64,000 nucleotides of DNA. It comes from an uncultured Clostridia bacterium. GTDB lineage: Bacteria; Bacillota; Clostridia; UMGS1810. The notes under the pieces are model-generated. The model saw nothing but the letters and a program-made list of their open reading frames with translations. It ran no database searches and had not been told where the DNA came from. Where the stretch lies: the NCBI GenBank assembly GCA_934481345.1, contig CAKSPF010000001.1, forward strand, positions 434,001 to 498,000, in the 5' to 3' direction. Shown here piece after piece: positions 8,008 to 14,767 of this stretch (its first letter is position 1; the number at the start of each line of letters is the position of its first letter). Both the position numbers and the translations under genes were made by a program.

Positions 8008-8778
8008 ATGACGCAAAATGAACGGCTGATGTTTTTAATAAAATATCTTAAAAACGAAAATCCCCAATACCGCGATTTGCAAGTGCCATGCTCATGCGAA
8101 GAACAAAAAATCCTTTTCCGCTCGCTTGTAAATCTCCGCGAACCGAAAGAAGCTTCGGATGAATTTTTAAAAATTCAAAATGAGTATCTAAAATACGAAA
8201 TCAACACAAAAAGCATAACCAATTCCGATAATCTCCCGTTTTATGAAAACAAAATCAGCCTGTGGCAGGGCGATATTACCACGCTTAAATGCGGTGCGAT
8301 TGTCAACGCGGCAAATTCCGCAATGCTCGGCTGTTTTGTGCCGTGCCATAAATGCATTGATAATGCAATACACACGTTTTCAGGTGTTCAGCTCAGGCTT
8401 GAATGTAATGATATAATGCAGAAACAAGGCTTTTCTGAGCAGACCGGAAAAGCCAAAATCACAAAAGCATATAACCTGCCCTGTGATTATATACTGCACA
8501 CGGTCGGACCTGTCGTAAACGGCATACTTACCGAAAAGCATTGCCGCCTGCTTTCAGCGTGCTATAATTCGTGTTTGAATTTGGCAGAGCAAAGCGGAAT
8601 AAGGTCGATAGCCTTTCCGTGCATATCTACAGGCGAATTTCATTTTCCGAATGAAAAAGCCGCTGAAATTGCAGTGAATACCGTGCGTAATTATCTGCAA
8701 AATTCCGAAATCGAAAGGGTGATTTTTAATGTTTTTAAAGATGATGACAAAAGGATTTACGAAAGATTACTCGGATAG
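8008..8778 (+). CDS. Zinc-containing macrodomain ADP-ribose hydrolase (SirTM-associated)
   Basis: 256 residues from ATG 8008, chosen because GAAAGGCGATG precedes it; an upstream in-frame start at 7948 lies inside the promoter. The macrodomain (about 75-250) has 'VNAANSAMLGCFVPCHKC', whose C-x-x-x-x-H-x-C spacing forms the zinc site of the Zn-macro class, then 'DNAIH' and 'ILHTVGPVV' and 'FPCISTGEFHFPNEKAA'. In Staphylococcus and Streptococcus, this class removes the ADP-ribose that SirTM adds to a lipoylated GcvH-like protein. Its 3' end overlaps the sirtuin gene by 50 bases, as in a coupled pair. Confidence 0.9.
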   Translation: MTQNERLMFLIKYLKNENPQYRDLQVPCSCEEQKILFRSLVNLREPKEASDEFLKIQNEYLKYEINTKSITNSDNLPFYENKISLWQGDITTLKCGAIVNAANSAMLGCFVPCHKCIDNAIHTFSGVQLRLECNDIMQKQGFSEQTGKAKITKAYNLPCDYILHTVGPVVNGILTEKHCRLLSACYNSCLNLAEQSGIRSIAFPCISTGEFHFPNEKAAEIAVNTVRNYLQNSEIERVIFNVFKDDDKRIYERLLG

Positions 8779-9613
8779 TATCATATTGCTTTCCGAAAGA
8801 ATAAAATCGGCTGACGCGGTTGTAATCGGTGCAGGCGCAGGTCTTTCGGCCTCTGCCGGATTTACCTACTCCGGAGAAAGGTTTGATAAATACTTTTCCG
8901 ATTTCAAAGCAAAATACGGCTTTTCGGATATGTATCACGGCGGATTTTATCCGTACAGCACACCCGAAGAATACTGGGCATATTGGTCGAGATATATCTG
9001 TATCAACCGCTACTGTGACGCACCGAAACCGGTTTATTCCGATTTGCTCCGGCTTGTGAACGATAAAGATTATTTTGTCATTACCACAAACGTTGACCAC
9101 TGCTTTCAAAAAGCCGGTTTTGACAAAAAGCGTCTGTTTTATACACAGGGCGACTACGGTTTGTTTCAGTGCTCCAAACCGTGCTGCAATAAAACTTATG
9201 ATAACGAAACCGCCGTAAAAGAAATGGCAAGACGGCAAATCAATATGAAAATACCGGCCGGGCTTGTGCCGAAATGCCCCGTCTGCGGTGCACCTATGTC
9301 AATGAATCTGCGCGCTGACAATACATTTGCCGAGGACAACGGTTGGCATAGAGCAAGCGAGCGTTATTCCGATTTTTTAAGACGGCACAAAAATTTAAAT
9401 GTTCTGTTCTTGGAGCTCGGAGTCGGCGGCAACACCCCTGTTATTATCAAATACCCGTTTTGGCAGATGACAGCTGAAAACAAAAACGCTTTTTATGCCT
9501 GCATTAACCTTGGCGAAGCGGTATGCCCGCCGCAAATTGAAACTCAAAGCATTTGCATAAATCAGGACATAGGAGAAATTTTGAAAAAACTTAACTCCTT
9601 AAAACATGCATAA
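8729..9613 (+). CDS. SirTM-class sirtuin (protein ADP-ribosyltransferase)
   Basis: 294 residues; ATG 8729 follows AAAGGG at good spacing (in-frame ATGs also at 8741 and 8744). It has the NAD fold 'VVIGAGAGLSASAGF' and 'FVITTNVDHCFQKAGF', and a structural zinc site (C-x3-CC before 'NKTYD', then KCPVCGAPM). At the place of the catalytic His of deacetylating sirtuins is 'TQGDYG', that is, Gln. This is the hallmark of SirTM enzymes, which ADP-ribosylate rather than deacylate. The usual operon partners GcvH-L and LplA2 are absent here. Confidence 0.9.
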   Translation: MFLKMMTKGFTKDYSDSIILLSERIKSADAVVIGAGAGLSASAGFTYSGERFDKYFSDFKAKYGFSDMYHGGFYPYSTPEEYWAYWSRYICINRYCDAPKPVYSDLLRLVNDKDYFVITTNVDHCFQKAGFDKKRLFYTQGDYGLFQCSKPCCNKTYDNETAVKEMARRQINMKIPAGLVPKCPVCGAPMSMNLRADNTFAEDNGWHRASERYSDFLRRHKNLNVLFLELGVGGNTPVIIKYPFWQMTAENKNAFYACINLGEAVCPPQIETQSICINQDIGEILKKLNSLKHA

Positions 9614-9623
9614 CACCTCAAAA

Positions 9624-9690
9624 GTTACTTTAAAGTAACTACAGCACAAAAAAGTGCTTACTTTACAAATGAAACAAACGGCTTTATAAT
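9624..9690 (+). promoter_or_regulatory. Promoter with HxlR operator, site 2
   Basis: GTTACTTTAAAGTAAC at 9624-9639 is a perfect 16-base palindrome. It is followed by TAC, three variable bases, then ACAAAAAAGTGCTTACTTTACAAA, identical in spacing to site 1 at 7918. TTTACA (9662-9667) and TATAAT (9685-9690) form a promoter with a 17-base spacer for the 9741 gene. The shared block touches the -35 box in both copies, so a bound regulator would block polymerase. Confidence 0.78.
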
Positions 9691-9740
9691 TAACTCATCA
9701 AATGAGGAACACCTCGAAAAAAAGAAAGGATTGATTTAAT

Positions 9741-10370
9741 ATGAAAATCGCAGTTGTATGTGCAAACGGCAAAGCAGGACAGCTTATCACAAAGGAAGCA
9801 ATAAACAGAGGCTTTGATGTGACGGCAATAGTCAGAGGAGAAAACAAATCTGATGCAAAAAAGGCAATTATCAAGGATTTGTTTGAACTTACAAAGGAAG
9901 ATTTAAAAGGTTTTGACGCAGTAGTTGACGCTTGCGGAGCCTGGACGGCAGAAACCGTAGATGCCATTCCGAACGCAGTAAAAAAACTTTGTGAGCTTAT
10001 GAGCGGAGCAGATGCAAGACTTCTCGTCGTAGGCGGTGCAGGCAGTCTGTATGTAAATAAAGAACATACGCTGACCGTTGCAGACGGCAAAGATTTTCCC
10101 GATGCTTTCAAGCCTCTTGCGGCAGTACATCAGACAGCGCTTGATTATTTAAGGAACGTAAATGATGTCAAATGGACATATATAAGCCCTGCCGCAGATT
10201 TTCAGGCAGACGGAGCAAAAACAGGAAAATATATTCTTGCCGGAGAAGATTTTACACTTAACGCAAACGGCGAAAGCGTTATAAGCTATGCCGACTACGC
10301 AATCGCTATGGCAGATGAAATCGAAAAAGGAAACCATATCGGACAGCGTATCAGCATTGTTAAGGAATAA
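9741..10370 (+). CDS. NAD(P)-binding oxidoreductase, NmrA/YwnB-like
   Basis: 209 residues, a short atypical SDR. The N-terminal 'KIAVVCANGKAGQLITKEA' is a Rossmann motif of the type seen in YwnB-like proteins, followed by 'DAVVDACGAW', 'LLVVGGAGSLYV' and 'WTYISPAADF'. Homologues are often HxlR-controlled and respond to quinone or disulfide stress, probably reducing quinones or sensing NADPH. It has its own promoter with operator site 2 and ends at a strong terminator, so it is a monocistronic unit of the HxlR regulon (inference). Confidence 0.85.
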   Translation: MKIAVVCANGKAGQLITKEAINRGFDVTAIVRGENKSDAKKAIIKDLFELTKEDLKGFDAVVDACGAWTAETVDAIPNAVKKLCELMSGADARLLVVGGAGSLYVNKEHTLTVADGKDFPDAFKPLAAVHQTALDYLRNVNDVKWTYISPAADFQADGAKTGKYILAGEDFTLNANGESVISYADYAIAMADEIEKGNHIGQRISIVKE

Positions 10371-10380
10371 TTCAAATGCG

Positions 10381-10410
10381 AAAGCAATCGGAAACGATTG
10401 CTTTCTTTTT
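10381..10410 (+). terminator. Rho-independent terminator after the 9741 gene
   Basis: Perfect 10-base stem AAAGCAATCG/CGATTGCTTT with a GAAA loop, followed by C and TTTTT. It closes the oxidoreductase unit 11 bases after its stop codon. Confidence 0.9.
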
Positions 10411-10503
10411 GCTTTTATGATACAATAATGCAAATAAATATAACTTTTATGACTCTGTTATATACGAAGCAAACCAACTCATAATTTACGGAGGACAAAC
10501 ACT

Positions 10504-11139
10504 ATGACCGGACCAAATCCCGACAGCATCTATCCGAACGAAAATATAAAACAGGTTGTTTATATCAAAAACGTGATTAAACGTCCGAATATTATCGTAG
10601 GAGAATATACCTATTATGATGATGTAAACGGTGCCGAAAATTTTGAAAAGCACGTTACGCATCACTATGAGTTTTTGAACGACAAACTTATTATAGGTAA
10701 ATTCTGTGCAATCGCCAAAGGCATTGAGTTTGTTATGAACGGCGCAAATCACCGTATGAACAGCGTAACGACCTACCCTTTTAATATTATGGGCGGCGGC
10801 TGGGAGCGTTTTGCTCCGGCTAAAAATGACTTGCCGTTTAAAGGCGATACCGTAGTCGGAAATGATGTGTGGATCGGACAGAATGTAACCGTCATGCCCG
10901 GTGTCCGCATCGGCGACGGCTCCGTTATCGCTGCAAATTCTGTTGTCACAAGGGATATTCCGCCGTATTGCATAGCCGGCGGAAATCCGTGCCGCATTAT
11001 CCGCCGCCGTTTTGATGAAGAACTCACCGAATACTTGCTGAATCTCAAATGGTGGGATTGGTATTCGGATAAAATCTTCAAAAATATGGAATCATTGTGC
11101 AGCGGAAATTTGGAAAAAATCCGAAATATACAAGATTGA
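10504..11139 (+). CDS. Vat/CatB-like hexapeptide O-acetyltransferase
   Basis: 211 residues with the left-handed beta-helix of xenobiotic acetyltransferases. It starts with GPNPDSIYP, has the loop 'GANHRMNSVTTYPF' carrying the catalytic His, and hexapeptide turns 'VVGNDVWIGQNVTVMPGVRI' and 'VIAANSVVTRDIPPYCIAGG'. Enzymes of this family acetylate streptogramin A or chloramphenicol with acetyl-CoA, but many chromosomal relatives act on unknown targets, so a resistance phenotype is not certain. A GGAGG lies 8-10 bases before ATG. It precedes a LysR gene in the same direction. Confidence 0.85.
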   Translation: MTGPNPDSIYPNENIKQVVYIKNVIKRPNIIVGEYTYYDDVNGAENFEKHVTHHYEFLNDKLIIGKFCAIAKGIEFVMNGANHRMNSVTTYPFNIMGGGWERFAPAKNDLPFKGDTVVGNDVWIGQNVTVMPGVRIGDGSVIAANSVVTRDIPPYCIAGGNPCRIIRRRFDEELTEYLLNLKWWDWYSDKIFKNMESLCSGNLEKIRNIQD

Positions 11140-11166
11140 CCGAATACTGAACGGAGCGTGATATGT

Positions 11167-12054
11167 ATGGAACTGCGTGTTTTAAAATATTTTTTAATGG
11201 CAGCACAAGAAGAAAATATAACCAAAGCTGCACAGCTTCTGCACGTTACACAGCCTACTCTTTCAAGACAACTGATGCAGCTTGAAGAGGAATTGGGAGT
11301 AAAACTGTTTGAACGGAGCAACCACAGCATTATCCTTACAAATGACGGACTGCTTTTAAAGCGCAGAGCGCAGGAAATCGTGTCGCTTGCCGAAAAAACA
11401 AAAAAAGAACTTACCGGCGAAAAAGAGCTTGACGGCGAAATCGAAATCGGCAGCGGTGAATTTAAGAGCTTTTCCGTGTTTGCGGATATTCTGTCGGCAT
11501 TTTGCAGCCTAAACCCAAATGTCCGTTTTAAACTGTACAGCGGCAATGCCGACACCGTTAAGGAACGTCTTGAAAACGGAATTTTAGATGTCGGTATGCT
11601 CTCCGATCCCGTCGATATAAGCAAATATGAATTTGTGCGCCTTCCGAAAAAAGAAATATGGGGCGTCATTGCCCATAAAGATTTTGAAATATCCCGTAAA
11701 AGCTGCGTAACTCCCGCCGATTTGTCGGGACTTCCTGTTATAATGCCCCACCGCCGCCTTGTGCAAAGCGAAATCAAAAACTGGTTCGGAGCTTCATATG
11801 ATGATATAAACGTCTTTGCGGTGTATGACCTGCTCTATAATGCAGCCGTTATGGCAAGCAAGAAAATGGGTGTTATTCTCTCTATCGAACTTGAAAGTAA
11901 ATTTAAAGATTTAAAATTCATTCCCCTCTCGCCAAAGCTTGAGTTCGGCTCTGTTCTGGTATGGAAGAAAAACCAGGTTAAGTCCGCTGTTTCGGAAGCT
12001 TTTATAGACTTTGCAAAGAAATACATAAAAGGCATTTCTGATAATTCAATATAA
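11167..12054 (+). CDS. LysR-family transcriptional regulator
   Basis: 295 residues from ATG 11167, with GGAG 10 bases upstream; GTG 11158 is an alternative. N-terminal winged helix: 'MELRVLKYFLMAAQEENITKAA', 'LHVTQPTLSRQLMQLEEELG'. The rest is the two-lobed effector domain (about 90-290). The gap to the acetyltransferase gene is only 27 bases, so the two may be cotranscribed, giving a regulator with its likely target. The inducer cannot be told from sequence. Confidence 0.9.
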   Translation: MELRVLKYFLMAAQEENITKAAQLLHVTQPTLSRQLMQLEEELGVKLFERSNHSIILTNDGLLLKRRAQEIVSLAEKTKKELTGEKELDGEIEIGSGEFKSFSVFADILSAFCSLNPNVRFKLYSGNADTVKERLENGILDVGMLSDPVDISKYEFVRLPKKEIWGVIAHKDFEISRKSCVTPADLSGLPVIMPHRRLVQSEIKNWFGASYDDINVFAVYDLLYNAAVMASKKMGVILSIELESKFKDLKFIPLSPKLEFGSVLVWKKNQVKSAVSEAFIDFAKKYIKGISDNSI

Positions 12055-12085
12055 GTATTAGACATAGATGTAAAACAGTGATATG

Positions 12086-12120
12086 ATATAGGTGTCCTGA
12101 GGGATACCTATATTTTTTTT
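12086..12120 (+). terminator. Terminator or attenuator hairpin between LysR and MerR-like genes
   Basis: Stem ATATAGGTGTCC / GGATACCTATAT (one G-T pair), loop TGAG, followed by eight T. It terminates the LysR transcript. The ribosome site of the next gene begins directly after the T-run, so the same hairpin could also act on transcripts entering the 12135 gene. Confidence 0.8.
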
Positions 12121-12134
12121 AATGAGGTGATTTC

Positions 12135-12461
12135 GTGACAAAACAGGAGGTTTGCGAAAAATACAATATTCCTGCCGAATTAATTGATAAATATGAAAAA
12201 TACCGTAAATGCACGTCCTATGATGATACCGATCTTGAAAATATAAGTATGATTATGACGCTGTATGACGCAGGATTTGACGACAGCGAAGCGGAAAAAT
12301 ATATTAAACTGTATCTTTCCGGCAAAAACACCTGTGCACAGCGAACCGCACTGCTCACTCAAAAACGCAAAAACACCCTTGACGCTATCCATAAAAAACA
12401 AAAACAGCTCGACGGTATCGATTATCTGCGCTATAAAATTTCTAAAAATAACACAGAATAA
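12135..12461 (+). CDS. MerR-like small regulator, C-terminal-type
   Basis: 108 residues from GTG 12135 with GAGGTGA directly upstream. 'YDDTDLENISMIMTLYDAGFDDSEAEKYIKLY' and the following Arg/Lys-rich helix with 'RTALLTQKRKNTLDAIHKKQKQLDGIDYLRYKI' pattern resemble the helical dimerisation half of MerR proteins. The usual N-terminal helix-turn-helix with the Y-Y-x-P motif is weak. It may be a divergent MerR protein or a co-regulator. Its origin of transcription is unclear because a terminator lies just upstream. Confidence 0.6.
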   Translation: MTKQEVCEKYNIPAELIDKYEKYRKCTSYDDTDLENISMIMTLYDAGFDDSEAEKYIKLYLSGKNTCAQRTALLTQKRKNTLDAIHKKQKQLDGIDYLRYKISKNNTE

Positions 12462-12482
12462 CATCCCGGTGTAAACACCTTT

Positions 12483-12688
12483 GCCTCCCCTGCGTAAGGG
12501 GCGCTGCCTCCCCTGTGTAAAGGGCGCTGCTTGCCGGTGGCAAGCGTTCAGCGCCGACCGAGGCGACAGCCGAGAAAGGCAATGGCATTGCCATTGCTGT
12601 TGAGCTGGCGGCGAACGCCGCCTGAGGGGTTGTATATGCCTCCCTTGTGTAAAGGGAGGTGTCTGCCAAAGGCAGACGGAGGGATTGT
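12483..12688. repeat. GC-rich inverted-repeat element, composite copy 2
   Basis: A 206-base tract built of at least three repeat heads: GCCTCCCCTGCGTAAGGGGC, then CCTCCCCTGTGTAAAGGGC, then GCCTCCCTTGTGTAAAGGGAGG. It ends ACGGAGGGATTGT like the copy at 2898-3026. The middle section (CTTGCCGGTGGCAAG through GGCATTGCCATTGC) matches that copy closely. It looks like one element inserted into, or recombined with, another. It fills the gap before the 12723 gene. Confidence 0.85.
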
Positions 12689-12722
12689 TACCGCCAACCA
12701 ATAAACTAAGGAGGAAAAAACT

Positions 12723-13748
12723 ATGAAAAAAACACTATCCATTATTTTGTCGCTTTGCATGATTCTGAGCCTTGCACTCACAGCCTGCGCGGCAAACGAA
12801 ACCGAAACAGAAAATAACAACACAACAGGCACAACAATTGTCCTTAAAATCGGAAACCCGACTATGACAGTAAACGGTAAGGATATGCCGATTGATGAGC
12901 AGGGCACCGTACCCGTTGTCGTAAATGACCGTACATTGCTCCCCGTCCGCGCAGTAATTGAACAACTGGGCGGCACGGTTGACTGGAACGGCGAAACCGA
13001 GGAAGTCACACTCAAATACGGCGAAGATGAAATCAAACTCACAATCAATAGCACAGACGCACTCTTAAACGGCGAAAAGCAGACTCTTGACGTTGCCCCG
13101 GCCGTTATGAACGACCGCACAATGCTCCCGATACGTTTTATTGCCGAAAGCTTTAAATTCAGCGTAGACTGGAATGAAGATAATCAGACAGTAACAATCA
13201 CAAATTCAGCCGCGCCCGAACAAAACCCGTCACAGCAGCCGAACGATACCGCAAAAACGACCGGCAAAAGCCTTGTTGTGTATTTCTCGGCTACAGGAAA
13301 TACAAAATCGCTTGCGGAGAAAATCGCAGAAACCGCCGAATCCGATATTTTTGAGATTGTACCCGAACAGGAATATACAAGCGAGGATTTGAATTATAAT
13401 AACAGCGATTGCCGCGCAAACAAAGAACATAACGACGATAGCGCAAGACCTGCCATTTCATCAAAAATTGAAAACATAGAAAATTACGATACAATTTTCA
13501 TAGGCTATCCTATCTGGTGGGGCACTATGCCGAAAATCATCAATACGTTTTTGGATACCTACGATTTGTCGGGTAAAACGGTGATGCCTTTCTGCACCAG
13601 CGGCGGCAGCGGAATTTCGTCGTCAGTATCGGCTATCAAAACCGCTTGCCCAAACGTAGATGTTAAAAACGGATTCAGAGGAACATCGGGCACAACCGCT
13701 AAACAAATTGAAGAATGGCTTGACGATTGCGGATTTAATCAAAAATAA
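12723..13748 (+). CDS. Secreted lipoprotein: copper-amine-oxidase-like N domain fused to flavodoxin
   Basis: 341 residues. A lipoprotein signal (LSLALTAC-A, Cys near residue 22) is followed by two stalk repeats of the copper-amine-oxidase N1 type: 'VNDRTLLPVRAVIEQLGG' with 'VDWNGETEEVTLK', and 'MNDRTMLPIRFIAESF' with 'VDWNEDNQTVTI'. After a Pro/Gln linker comes a flavodoxin domain (about 185-340): 'VVYFSATGNTKSLAEKIAE' binds FMN phosphate, 'YPIWWGTMP' stacks on the flavin. The protein would hold an electron carrier on the outer face of the membrane. An AAGGAGG lies 8 bases before ATG. Confidence 0.88.
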   Translation: MKKTLSIILSLCMILSLALTACAANETETENNNTTGTTIVLKIGNPTMTVNGKDMPIDEQGTVPVVVNDRTLLPVRAVIEQLGGTVDWNGETEEVTLKYGEDEIKLTINSTDALLNGEKQTLDVAPAVMNDRTMLPIRFIAESFKFSVDWNEDNQTVTITNSAAPEQNPSQQPNDTAKTTGKSLVVYFSATGNTKSLAEKIAETAESDIFEIVPEQEYTSEDLNYNNSDCRANKEHNDDSARPAISSKIENIENYDTIFIGYPIWWGTMPKIINTFLDTYDLSGKTVMPFCTSGGSGISSSVSAIKTACPNVDVKNGFRGTSGTTAKQIEEWLDDCGFNQK

Positions 13749-13763
13749 ACTTTGATAATATGA

Positions 13764-13798
13764 TAAAAGCCGTCTGTAGATTTTGTCTATAGACGGCT
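13764..13798. terminator. Bidirectional terminator hairpin, identical to the one at 27504
   Basis: A 14-base stem (AAGCCGTCTGTAGA / TCTATAGACGGCTT, one G-T pair) between convergent genes. The 35 bases here are identical to 27504-27538, which also lies between convergent genes and also precedes a DUF1273 cassette. Confidence 0.85.
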
Positions 13799-13803
13799 TA
13801 CTT

Positions 13804-14004
13804 TTATTTGCGTGTAGGCTTAACATTCAAATCAGGTTTTATATCACCATCAATTAAACCATGTTCTTCTTCAAACTTTTTGATATTTTCACGAATCAAA
13901 ACCAACACATGACTATTCACACTGCGTCCTTCATATTCAGCAACATAGCCAATTTTGTTAAGCATTTCTTCCTCAATTCTTATAGATACGCTCTTAATAG
14001 ACAT
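13804..14004 (-). CDS. Small ribbon-helix-helix-like DNA-binding protein
   Basis: 66 residues: MSIKSVSIRIEEEMLNKIGY is a short strand followed by a helix, then 'RSVNSHVLVLIRENIKKFEEE' a second helix, the pattern of Arc/CopG repressors. The charged C-terminus (DIKPDLNVKPTRK) is probably flexible. It is divergent from the DUF1273 gene at 14113. A 10-base inverted repeat between them (14016-14042) is a good operator candidate. It is the partner that differs from the second cassette, where an XRE protein takes its place. Confidence 0.75.
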   Translation of the reverse strand: MSIKSVSIRIEEEMLNKIGYVAEYEGRSVNSHVLVLIRENIKKFEEEHGLIDGDIKPDLNVKPTRK

Positions 14005-14015
14005 ATAATCACCTC

Positions 14016-14063
14016 AAAATAAATATATTGTGTATTTATTTTATAAATTTTATGTGCTATAAT
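14016..14063. promoter_or_regulatory. Operator-promoter of DUF1273 copy A
   Basis: A perfect inverted repeat, AAAATAAATA (14016-14025) and TATTTATTTT (14033-14042), overlaps a -35-like TTTATT at 14035-14040. TATAAT follows at 14058-14063 (17-base spacer, with an extended TGC before it). A bound ribbon-helix-helix dimer would block the promoter of the 14113 gene and possibly its own. Confidence 0.65.
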
Positions 14064-14112
14064 GTTGTAAATGGATATACTGTATATCTACTATTTTTTT
14101 GAGGTGATAAAT

Positions 14113-14634
14113 ATGGATTTAAAAGAACGTACCTGTTGTTTCTTTGGACACAGGGATATTGAAGTTACAGACGAATTAGTCAATCGTATTACAAAAACTG
14201 TTGAACGGTTAATCACAGATAAGGATATTAATACATTTTTATTCGGCAGCAGAAGTGATTTTGACAGCATTTGCCTGAAAGTTGTTACTGAACTAAAAAA
14301 GAAATACCACAGCATTGTGCGGATTTATGTCCGCGCAGAATTTCCCTATATTAACGAGGATTACGTCAACCACCTTTTGAAATTCTATGACTACACATAT
14401 TTTCCGGAACATATGATAAATGCCGGACGGGCTGCATATGTCGAGCGCAATCATGAAATGATTGATAAAAGCAGCTTCTGCGTGTTTTATTGTGACGAGT
14501 ATTATATCTCGCCCGAAAAGGAAAATGTAAAAAGACCTACACGCTATCAACCGCGCAGCGGCACAAAACTTGCCTATGATTATGCCGTAAAAAAAGAAAA
14601 ACAAATAATAAATATAAAATCAATCAACATTTGA
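14113..14634 (+). CDS. DUF1273 / SLOG-family protein, copy A
   Basis: 173 residues from ATG 14113 with GAGGTGATAA upstream. The N-terminal 'RTCCFFGHRD' is the DUF1273 signature, followed by 'INTFLFGSRSDFDSICLKVV' and 'SGTKLAYDYAVKK'. This is a Rossmann-like SLOG fold thought to bind nucleotide-derived ligands; YpsA is the best-known Firmicutes member. The nucleotide sequence from about 14104 to 14620 is almost identical to 27950-28471; I count three base changes in the coding part: the start codon and two C-to-T changes (Arg to Cys, Arg to Trp in copy B). Confidence 0.85.
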   Translation: MDLKERTCCFFGHRDIEVTDELVNRITKTVERLITDKDINTFLFGSRSDFDSICLKVVTELKKKYHSIVRIYVRAEFPYINEDYVNHLLKFYDYTYFPEHMINAGRAAYVERNHEMIDKSSFCVFYCDEYYISPEKENVKRPTRYQPRSGTKLAYDYAVKKEKQIINIKSINI

Positions 14635-14657
14635 TAAACAGATAATATGCTCAAAAT

Positions 14658-14686
14658 AATAAGCCCGGCACTATACCGGACTTATT
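14658..14686. terminator. Bidirectional terminator between DUF1273-A and the nine-gene operon
   Basis: Stem AATAAGCCCGG / CCGGACTTATT with one mismatch pair and a 7-base loop. A run TTATTTT follows on the minus strand, so it can end the operon whose last gene stops at 14768 as well as the plus-strand DUF1273 transcript. Confidence 0.7.
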
Positions 14687-14767
14687 TGAAAGCATGTTAA
14701 ATATGTAATTTTTCTGAAATCTTGAATTTGTGTTTTAATGGAGTATAAATGGTTGGGGTGATAAAAA

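Noticed and set aside
10773..11777. A 334-codon minus-strand frame opposite the LysR gene and the acetyltransferase
   Set aside because: Mirror frame of two clear genes, Ser-rich, with no motif or ribosome site.
12058..12087. Promoter TTAGAC/TATGAT for the MerR-like gene
   Set aside because: Transcription would begin inside the hairpin at 12086-12120, and the -35 is poor. I kept only the terminator.
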